This document shows, piece after piece, positions 38,300-47,943 of a stretch of 64,000 nt of DNA; position 1 is the stretch's first letter, and every line of letters begins with the position of its first letter. The position numbers and the translations under genes are program-made. A model generated the notes under the pieces. The model saw nothing but the letters and a program-made list of their open reading frames with translations, made no database searches and was not told the origin of the DNA. Origin of the DNA: Sapria himalayana (taxonomy: Eukaryota; Streptophyta; Magnoliopsida; Malpighiales; Rafflesiaceae); the NCBI GenBank assembly GCA_029783825.1, contig JAREIK010000506.1, positions 450,502 through 514,501 of the forward strand, in the 5' to 3' direction.

Positions 38300-40262
38300 A
38301 GATAATCCAATTTCTACAATAGGAGTAAGAAATACTATATGATGCTTGGGGTCAATTCAAAGAATTATTAAAGAGATGACCACAACATGGATTTGAATTG
38401 TGGTTCCAAAATCAAACTCTTTATAATAGGTAGAATTAATTAATGAAGTGCATGGTTAATGTAGCCAATGTTACTTTGATCAAGAATAAGTCACCTAAGA
38501 AAGATTATTTCTTATTTGAAGAGCTAACTTATAATAACTAGCAAATTCTAAATAATAAAAAAACATTTAGAAGGAATCAAGCTAAAGTATTAGAGTTGGA
38601 TAGACTAATGACAACCATGAATGTATTCCAACCCAACAATAATGAACCTACACACTAGTATTTGAATGTGGTAAATCACAAAAGTTTATTGTATGAAGTC
38701 ATAAAATGTGCAATAGAATATGAGATATTATTAAAAACAATTTTTGTATAACAACTCATTGGGATATCAAATACAAGAAAATTTGAGCATCAATTACAAC
38801 CACATGAAAGGAATAGAAAAGTCATCATTTGAAAATAATATTTTTGTGCTACCTACAAAAACAATGAGGAGAAATGCTGCACAAATAAAATTAGATAGAA
38901 TGGATGGAAACAAACCTTGATCACAAGAATGCATAAAATAAGCTTATTAGGAAAGTAGAAAAGATTACCATGTGATACCAAGGTAAATCCAAAGAAGAAC
39001 TCATCCATAAAGTTCAGAAATGGCAAAGAATTAGAAGGGGAGAAGATAAAAGAAAAAATCCTAAAAAGATACTAGTGTAGAAAAAAGAAATAGTTATTAA
39101 CAATGTTGCTACTTTTTTAAAGACACACCTCCCATCACCATGACATCTAATATCATGACATTTACCTAAGTCACAACATGACTTGAATCCACTACCCAAC
39201 TTATACTACTAGTTATCTCATATGAAAAATTAAAATTGAAGGAGTTGTATATTAACTAAAATTACAAATAAAAGGATGACATGCTAGAGAATGATTATGT
39301 AGTTGGTAAATAAACACTCCAGCCTAATATTTTCTTTTCTATAGCGATTTAGAAATAAAAAACTAGTTGAGTAATTCAAGAGATTCCTCAATATCTTCAA
39401 AAATTTGAAAGTCAGCATTATCATTGCAGAAGCCTTATCATAGATATCCCATTACGTGAAGTTTATGAAGGATATCATAAGTAAAAAAATTAAATTGGAG
39501 GCATATAAAATGATAGGCATCTATATGGATGTAAAGTATAACATGGTTATTCAACATAAATCTTTGAGATATCTTGATGATCCATGAATTTTTATAATTT
39601 TATGCGTAACCGGAGAGCACACTTTCTAGAAGATATTATGTGACTTGGGATTGAGTGTTAACTTGATATCATTGTATATAGTATGCAAGTTGAATCTTTG
39701 TGGAATGACTTCAATTTTTCTATCACCATTGATGATAAACTGATCAACCGTGGTTCTGAGAAGGATTATCAAAGATGTGCTAGTAAAGATTAAAAAATTT
39801 ATTTTCCCAACTATTTTATTATATTAGATAAGAAGAAAAAATCATATGCCCTATTGACCTTGGGATAACTATTCTTGTTGATTCAATATACATTGATTAA
39901 CATGAAGAAGAAAGAATTTAAACTTAATGTGGGTAAAAAGAAAGTGAAATCAATATGTATACAATTATATTACTTCTAGATGTTGACGAGAAAAATTACT
40001 AAAGAATAGATGGTATCATATGCACAAATGAAAGATAAAAAATATATGATTTGGAAAGACTTCATAGATGATTGTTATCTCGAAGAAGATGAAGAAGATG
40101 CTGAACTAAAAACAAGTTTGGATATGAAAGAAGTGGCTAAAAGAATGGGATTTCAATGTGGAACAAAGAGAATTTATAAATGGAACTTTAGAGACTATAG
40201 AAAAGTATAAGAGAAAGATAATCCATTGATGATTATTGATGTATTGGGAGTGAGAGAAGAAG
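38300..40262 (+). pseudogene. Athila-like gag and protease relic
   Basis: Near 38370-38560 the frame gives a Gypsy gag C-terminal segment (RP-HGFELWFQ-QTLYN, then SPKKDYFLFEELTYN). From 39350 to 39960 it gives the pre-protease segment (FLNIFKNLKVSIIIAEALS, HYVKFMKDIISKK), the retropepsin core DLGLSVNLI at about 39641-39667 and the tail INMKKKEFKLNVG. Stops and frameshifts interrupt it throughout. Order and motifs match Athila/TAT Gypsy elements. After 39960 an acidic stretch (WKDFIDDCYLEEDEEDAE) runs up to the hAT insertion and continues after it. Confidence 0.8.
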
Positions 40263-40270
40263 TATAGACC
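40263..40270. repeat. Left target-site duplication of hAT copy 2
   Basis: TATAGACC, identical to 50777-50784. It lies in the Athila-like relic, so the hAT entered that element. Confidence 0.95.
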
Positions 40271-40925
40271 TAGAGGTGTCAAACGGGCAGGGCCGGCCCG
40301 GCCCGATTTTTTGAGCACGGGTGTGCTTTCGTGCCGGGCCAGGCATGGCACGGTTTAAAAAAGCCGAGCCCGGCACAGCCCGCCATGCCGTGCCTAGCCT
40401 GGCCCCCTCGGGCCTGGCATGACCGTACAGGCCAGTAAAAAATTTTTTTTTTATTAATTATAGTGTTTTAATTTTTATTTTAATTATATAAATTATTAAA
40501 TTACATATACAATTATAGATAATGCATAATCTTATATATTTATAATATGAATAAAGTTAAAATTTATTAAAATTACAAAGTTAAATTTTTTTTATAATCT
40601 AATATAAAATTAGTTTAAAATTTATTAAAATTATATAATAGAGTTATAAATGTTTAGATGAAAAATTAAAACAAATAAATAAATAAATCAATAAATCATG
40701 TTACAAAAATTTAAAAGTAAAAAATATATAAACAAACCAAATGAAAATTGACCAATCAGCCATTAGATACCGAAGATCTAAACCAAACAAATTACAGTTT
40801 CAACGTAACGTATAAATAAAGTGTATAATCAATAAAAAATAAAACATCAAAATCAAAAAATAGTAGATCATCATCAATCGTCAATCGGCATATCATGAGC
40901 ATCATCAGCCACAACATCAAGATCA

Positions 40926-40938
40926 GTATCATATGGAT
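40926..40938. repeat. Left LINE target-site duplication
   Basis: GTATCATATGGAT, identical to 47931-47943. One further A on the left may belong to it or to the A-tail. Confidence 0.95.
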
Positions 40939-41177
40939 AATTCCTCGCGATACCTAAGCGATTCTGAACTTTCGTGATTTTCCCTTGCGATTATCTCTCG
41001 GGATTATCTTTGGTGAATTGTTATGTAAACAGTTGTGTGATCTCTGTGTAAATTGCTCTGCGAATTGTTGCTCGATATAATATTATGTGAAACTGCTATT
41101 TTGTGCGATTTGCTGAGTGAAACTGCCCTTGTTTATACCGCCATTGCTGCCCAATTCAAGCTCCTCTCAAGCTAAAT
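40939..41177 (+). promoter_or_regulatory. LINE 5' untranslated region, likely internal promoter
   Basis: 239 bases rich in short GCGATT and GTGAAACTGC phrases precede the ORF1 start. Full-length plant L1 elements are transcribed from an internal promoter here; that function is inferred from position. The presence of this region argues that the insertion is full length. Confidence 0.6.
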
Positions 41178-42554
41178 ATGGAGCAAAAAGACTTAGTACA
41201 AAACAATAGGTCGTTTGCATCGATTTTAAGAGAGCCCACGCTTCCTGTATGCTGCTTCGGTAACAAACACGGGAGTCCCGCGATTGTTTTTTCAACAGAG
41301 GAGATGCACAAATTCATGGAGCCCTTTGAATATATGCTTATTGGTAAGTTTTCGCATGGAAGGCCTCGCCCGAAGGAAATACAACAGTTTATCTCCTCGC
41401 TAAAGCTTACGGGAAGGGTAAAGCTTGCCGACTACTATGCGAAGCACGTATTCCTGCAGTGCTTTAAGATTGAAGACTTCTACCGCTTATGGCATAGAGG
41501 TCTATGGCAAGTTAACGGCTTTCCTATGCGTGTCTTGAGGTGGACGAAGGAGTTCAGTCCACTGGAGGAGGCACCTTTAGCCCCGGTATGGTTTTCCTTA
41601 CCGAATCTCCCCTTATATTTGTTTAATCCACAAGCTCTCTATACAATCTCTTCTTGTCTGGGTAAACCTATAATTCGGGATGAAGCCACTGTTTCTATGA
41701 CAAGGCTAAGCAAGGCGCGTGTGTGTGTTGAGTGCAACCTGCTCACTCAGCCACCTAATTTGATCTGGATTGGCAATGGAGACGATGAACAGAATAATGG
41801 GTTTTGGCAACCTGTTATTCCCGAAAATCAGCCTATTTATTGCATAAAATGTAAGAGAATTGGGCATGAATCGGGGGGGTGTAAGATGGGTATAGAACAG
41901 AAAGAAAATGTGCAAGAGTTAGAAGGTAGAAAAAGAATGGTGGAAAGATGGATTAGGAAGGAGGGAGGGGCTGGAGAAAAACCAGAAACTGAAGCAGATT
42001 TTCTGGAAGTAGAATGAGAGCTTATGAGAGATAAAGTGAGTAAGTTGTTAGGAGAAGGAGAGACTAGTAACAGGGTAAATCATGACGGATGTATGGAGGA
42101 AGGAGATAAGCTAGGAGAGGGGGAAAAATGGGAGGAGGTGAAAGGTAGAAAGAAGAGGAACCAGAAAATTAAAACCAGGATAATTTTAAAAGAACAATTG
42201 GAGGATTATAACTGGATAGAGGATGACCTCTTGGATTTTCCAGAAGAAGATGCTGAGGTTTTCAGTTGTCCTTCGTTAGGTAAGGAAGAAGAGGAACATG
42301 CTTACTATATAGAAAAGGTGAAGGATGATATGGACATTTATGAGGAAGATTGGACAAGGCTCACTAAAACCCAAGCCAAAGAAGCCATAAAAATAATGGC
42401 AATGCAGCTTGGGTGGCATGACAATTATTATGGAAAAATAAAATTAAACTCGGATGAAATTAAAACCCCAAGGAATAAGAAAAAACAATTAAACATAAAA
42501 TATGAAACTAAATATACAACTAGATCCCAAACTAAGTTAGGAATTAATGGATAA
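41178..42554 (+). pseudogene. LINE ORF1 (DUF4283-type RNA-binding protein), one stop
   Basis: The frame of 459 codons is interrupted by one TGA at 42015-42017, possibly a CGA to TGA change. The N-terminal half (about residues 35-170) is a DUF4283-like domain, as in plant L1 ORF1 proteins. A CCHC zinc knuckle, CIKCKRIGHESGGC, lies at residues 222-235. The C-terminal part is highly charged. ORF1 proteins bind element RNA and form the ribonucleoprotein needed for retrotransposition. The stop codon TAA shares the 8-base ATGGATAA with the ORF2 start. Confidence 0.88.
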
Positions 42555-45500
42555 ATGCCTTTATTGGAACATAAGAGGGGTTGCTAATAATCCTTTGATA
42601 AATAGGTTAAAACATTTAATAAAAACTCATAAAATTTCTCTTGTAATCATCGCTGAACCTATGGTCCAGAAGGATCAATTAATCACCTATGGCCAAAAAC
42701 TAGGATTTAACAATGCATATGCTAATATAAATAGTAAACTCTGGATAATGTGGCAAAATTATTTGGACATTGAAATATTAAAAGATACAGAACAGGTAGT
42801 ACACTTTAAAATAAATAAAGAAACAGATGAAATAATATCGGTGGTATATGCTAAAATGATAAAAAATCAAGGTTAGCACTGTGGGAGGAAATGCAAAACA
42901 TTGCATCAAGGAATGCGCCCTGGATCATAGGAGGTGATTTTAATATAATCAGGAGCAATCAAGAAAAGAAAGGAGGTAAATCCCCAGATCCAATAGCAAT
43001 CACACAATTTAATGAGGCGATCTCAAACTCGAAATTAATGGAAATTGATTTCACAGGTTCAAGTTACACTTGGTGTAACAATAGGAGTAAAAGAAGCACA
43101 ATTTGGGCTAGACTGGATAAAGTACTGTGTAATGCTAAGTGGGTAGCTTTGCATGGGGTTACAGGGCTAAGACATCTGAATAGAACCTGTTCGGATCATT
43201 GCCCACTACTTATTACAATATATAAGAATTACCGAGCATCAGGTTACTTTAAATTTCAGAATATGTGGGAAAAACATGCTGGCTTCGGAAAACTGGTAAC
43301 TGACTCCTAGATGGAGCCAGCAAAGGGGAAACCGATGCAAGCATTAATGGTTAAGCTTCATAGATTAAAAAAATGTCTAAAAATATGGAATAAAGAAGTC
43401 TTCGAAAATCTAAATCAAATAATAAAGCTAGAAGAGGAGAAAGTAGGAAAATTGGAATTAGAATACGATGATAATAATACAGAGGTAAAGAGACAGGAAC
43501 TAAATAAGGCTAAAGGGGACTTGAGGCTTAAGTTGCATATGGAGGAAGTATACTGGAAACAGTGTTCTAAAATTAAATGGTTGAAAGACGGAGATAGAAA
43601 CACTAAGTTTTTTCACAATATGTGTAAGATAAAGGCTCAAAAAAATAAAATTAAGGGAATTAAAAATAATGAAGGAAAATGGGTTGAAGAAGACAAACAG
43701 ATTGGATCCCTCTTCGAGGAATTTTTTAAAAGCCATCTATGTGGACAGGCCCCCCAAGAAGGAAATTCATTAATGGAGGGGATTAACACAGTCATCTCAC
43801 TAGAACAAAACCAAATGATGGAGAAGATCCCGGAGGAAGAAGAGATTAAAAAGGCAGTGTTTGATCTGGATAAGGATAGTGCAGCAGGGCCAGACGGTTG
43901 GAATAATTATTTCTTTCAGCTAAACTGGCTCATAATCAAAAATGATTTGGTTCCTGCACTCGCTAGTTTTTCGTAGGCGCAGATATTCCTAAGGCATGGG
44001 CGAATTCTTTCATAGTGCTAATTCCCAAAAAAGAATCACCTCTAAAATGTGAGGATTTTAGGCCTATAAGTTTATGTAATGCAATTTATAAGATCCTTGC
44101 TAAAATTATCCAAAACAGACTTAGTAATATTTTACCATTTATAATATCACAGGAACAAACAGGATTTGTTAAGAATAGATTAATGATTAAAAATATTAGA
44201 TTAGCATCAGAAATGATGAAAGAAATAGCATATAAAACAAGAGGAAGTAACTTAGTAGTTAAGCTAGATTTATCTAAGGCATTTGATAGAGTGGAATGGC
44301 ATACATTATGTTTCGTCATGAGAAAATTTGGTTTTTCTGAAACATGTATTGACTTAATATATAGATGTGTAACAAGCGTCTGGGTTAGAATTATTGTAAA
44401 TGGAATGAAAGGAGAGGAATTTAAACCTAGATGCAGTTTGAGACAGGGGGATCCATTATCGCCTTTATTGTTTGATATGTACCTAGAATTATTAATCGTT
44501 AATTTAAATAAAAGAATGTCAGAGGGAAAAATAATCCCCTTTAGACAGCCAAAAAACACTCCGAGAATTAGTTGCTTAGCTTATGCAGATGATATCATCA
44601 TTTTCACAAATGCGAATAAAGCTTCATTGAAAAACCTGATGGACCTTCTACAATTATTTGAGAGGGAAACAGGACAAGCCCTTAATAAAGATAAAAGTCA
44701 ATTTATGTTAGGAAAAAAAGCTTCCGAAAAAGTGGTAAAAAAAATTAAAAACATAACGGGATTTAAACATAAAAAAGATGCTTTAGTATATTTAGGTTGT
44801 CCTATATATGAAGGAAGGCTGAAAGAGAATTATCTAACTCCCTTACTAGACAAAATGAGAAAGAAAATAGCAGGTTGGAAAGTAGAGTTATTAGGTTTTG
44901 GGGGGAGAATTACATTAATTTCCCATGTCCTTCAGAGTACACTGGTACATATTATATCAGTCATACACCCACCTAAAAAATTTACAAATAAACTAGAGAT
45001 GGAAATGTCAAACTTTTTATGGGGCAAAAAAACGGAAAGCAGAAAATTCACTGGAAAAATTGGAAAGCCATTTGTTATCCTAAGGCGGAAGCAGGTTTAG
45101 GTATCATTAACTTACAGGATATGGCGGCTGCTTGGGACTGCAAAGGATGGTGGAGGATAAAAGAAAATGATTCCCTCTGGGCAAAATACATGCGAGCAAA
45201 ATATCTAGAACAAGAACATAATCGAGTTAAGCAGAAATCAAATAGCTGGAGAGCATTGGAAAAACAAAAGGAAATAGTATATGCTCACTCATTATTGAAT
45301 AAATCGGGATGGAAATGGACCCTTAATCCACAAGGTAATTTTACGTTAAAGTCAGCAAAAGAATTGATAAGAAAAAAAAAACCAGTGCAGTCTTTATTTA
45401 AATGGGCCTCGAGAGCAGGTATTCCACTGAAAATGTGCTCGCTGGCATGGAAAGTTCTGGTAAATGCACTGCCAGTGGACATTAATGTGAAAAGAAAAGG

Positions 45501-46464
45501 TGTTAGAATGGAATCCAGATGTGAATGTTGCTATATAGATGAAGAATCAACGGATCATCTTCTCTCAAGTGGAAGAATAGCTGTAACAGTCTGGAGGGAA
45601 TTAGGAGATCAGTTACAAATAAGTAAAAAAGAAGACAGAATAATTGATAGAATTAAGATTTGGGATAACCTAAACCCTAGTAATTACATTAAAAACTGGT
45701 TAACCCAGAATCTACCTCATATAGCAATATGGTGCCTATGGAAAGCTCGTAATAAGAGTAAATTTGAGGGCATAAGTATGAATTCAAATGAAATCATTAA
45801 AGATATAATTAAAGAAATCAGAAATATATCAAGCATAAACCCTATAAAAGTTGATGGTTCTTGCTTAAATAAGAGAGCTGGAATGTTTTGGGGCCTCGCT
45901 ATTACAAATACGAAACAGGGATGGGTAAAAAGTATAAGTTGGAATAGGCCTCCGAAAGGTAAAATATCATTAAACACGGATGGTAGCTTCAATAGGGACA
46001 CTGGTATAGCAGGTGGAGGAGGGGCAATAAGGGACTCAAATGGGTATGTGATAAAAGCATTTACATCAGTTACAGTAGCATTCTCAGCCCTCCACTCGGA
46101 GATAAAAGCTTTGAAGATAGGTTTAAATGTCTGTAAAAAATTAGCCTTAGAAAATATACAAATTCAAGTGGACTCAATGCTTTTGGTAGAGTTAGTAAGT
46201 GGAAAAATAACTCTTTGGAGGTATGAGGATGAAATAGAAATTATTTTGAACCTCATTAAAATGCTTAACGCAACAATCTTACACATATATAGAGAAGCTA
46301 ATACTTTGGCGGATTGTCTTGCAAGGTTAGGTTCGATAAGAGGAGACAAAGAATTTGATAAGGTTTCGATGCCAGAAAAAGTAAAAGGAATAGCGAAACT
46401 GGATAGGAAGGCCTTCCCTTACTTAAGACTTAGTAAGGGTAACATTAAAAAAAATAGAATATAA
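42547..46464 (+). pseudogene. LINE ORF2 (endonuclease, reverse transcriptase, RNase H), few lesions
   Basis: Domains in order: apurinic-type endonuclease (YWNIRG, IIAEP, GGDFN near 42935, SDHCPL near 43195), reverse transcriptase (LVVKLDLSKAFD, RQGDPLSPLLF, YADD at 44582-44593), zf-RVT region (about 45345-45590) and a C-terminal plant-type RNase H with NTDGS (45973-45987), SEIKAL, VDSM and ANTLADC, so all four acidic positions are present. Lesions are single-base indels in runs near 42862 (A), 43967 (T) and 45030 (A), and a TAG at 43308-43310 that probably replaces Trp. The enzyme would nick target DNA and copy element RNA at the nick. Not functional as it stands. Confidence 0.92.
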
Positions 46465-47930
46465 AATCCAGTAGCTCTTGTGAAGGGGAATCAGAAAATT
46501 AAAATAATAGAAAGATAGAATATGGAAAACAGAATAGGATAAGTATAAAATTGTGGTAGCTTCTTGGCAGAGGAATCTGTTTATGCAGATTAACAGCGAA
46601 GAAACCACCAGAAAAGGTAGCTGTTGTAATATTCCTTTACAGAAACTGCAAGCATCACCTCACAAGCCAAAGATAAGGGAATGTAAAGGTAAGGGCTGGA
46701 ATTTTCTGTCTCTTTGGTATGTTTTCTGGTTTTGTTTACAGGAAAGCATTAAAGGGGCAATCAAATCATATTCCTTGGAATTAATCGTAGTGTGTAACGG
46801 ATAAGTGTCTATAAAAGTTGGTCATGTGTTATGTTTTTTTGAGACTGTAAATCTGTCATGTATTATGTTTTTCCAGCAAGAGTCTGTAACTAGCAAGAGT
46901 CAAGTCATGTTTTAATTATTAACAGCGTTTAATTATGTTGTAAGGGTTAGAAGTCTGAAAGTTTCAGAATCATGTGAGGTATTAGTAAAAGGTCCTAGGA
47001 GAGTTAAGTGTCTAGTCCAGGAGGTCGGTACAGAGGATGCTGCAATGCGTGGACAGAATGGGCAACATGGTAGAAAGAAATTGGCTAAGCGGGAGATAGT
47101 CCTGTTACTATATGAAAGAAATATAAGGATGCTGCAAACTCACTTGGAATGGGCTCTCAAGATGTGAATCTAAGCTATTTTGTTAAACAAAGAGGGTCAA
47201 GGAACATGATAGATAGAAGAGGGAAGATTCAGCAGAATATGGGCAACAAGGTGGAAAGGTATCCTTCAAAGAAATGCTGGAAAAAAGAAGGAAACACATT
47301 TTAGAAAAGAGTATTAGGAGGTGGGTGTTTAGAATAGGAGCTGCTGCCCTCTCAAAGCTGGAAATTCCAGAAACTCCAAAAATTCCAGATAAGCTAGAAG
47401 ATGGACCGAAGATTCTCAATGATCTGATCATCAACTCAACTTGTTCAAGAGGACTCGAATTAAAAAGAAGCTGAAAAAGTTAAGAGGAGTTAAAAGCCAG
47501 TGAAAATCAGCAGCAAATTTCAGGTATACATGTAAGAAAATATGCTATTTTGGAATGTGGTTTTGGTTGCAGGAAATAGTTTAATCACTAAAGCCAAACA
47601 AGGAGGAGCAAAGGAGAGAGATCTAATTTTCAATTTAGGAGTTAGTGAATGAAAGGAGCATTATAGAGCTACACAAAGCAAAGGTAAGATACATGTCTGC
47701 AGTGAAATGAACAAATACAAGAAAGCAGCTTCAAGATTGTAGTATAGGGATGCTTGTGCAATAAATGTCCTCATACAGAGGCTTTGACTAGATTGCACTT
47801 ATGCTATCTTCAAATTAGTTAGGATTTGAACAAGGGTGTAAGAGGGATAAAGGGTAGATTCTAGTTTGTAAAAACGGTATTCCTCCGCCAAAAGAGAGGG
47901 CTATTAATAAATAAACACCTTAAAAAAAAA
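46465..47930 (+). other. Long 3' region of the LINE
   Basis: About 1.47 kb of A/G-rich sequence separates the ORF2 stop from the A-tail. I see no conserved domain in it. It contains short open stretches, several GGTAAG donor-like steps and AATAAATAAA just before the tail, which would serve as polyadenylation signal. It is long for a plant L1 3' end, so the terminal part may be a transduced flank or a family-specific region. Confidence 0.6.
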
Positions 47931-47943
47931 GTATCATATGGAT
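47931..47943. repeat. Right LINE target-site duplication
   Basis: GTATCATATGGAT, directly after the A-tail; hAT sequence resumes here. Confidence 0.95.

Larger units (their letters stand above)
40939..47930 (+). mobile_element. L1-type LINE retrotransposon, nearly intact
   Basis: A 7.0-kb non-LTR element with 5' untranslated region, ORF1, ORF2 and 3' region ending in an A-run (47922-47930). It is flanked by a 13-bp perfect direct repeat GTATCATATGGAT, at 40926-40938 and 47931-47943, in the hAT transposase gene. Its less AT-biased 5' end and few coding lesions make it the youngest insertion in the nest. Confidence 0.96.

Noticed and set aside
40010..40351. Short frames at the left border of hAT copy 2 as host genes
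   Set aside because: The plus-strand frame is the acidic post-protease segment of the Gypsy relic and the minus-strand one crosses the hAT terminus.
41178..46464. The LINE as a host protein-coding gene
   Set aside because: Domain order, A-tail and 13-bp target duplication identify a retrotransposon.
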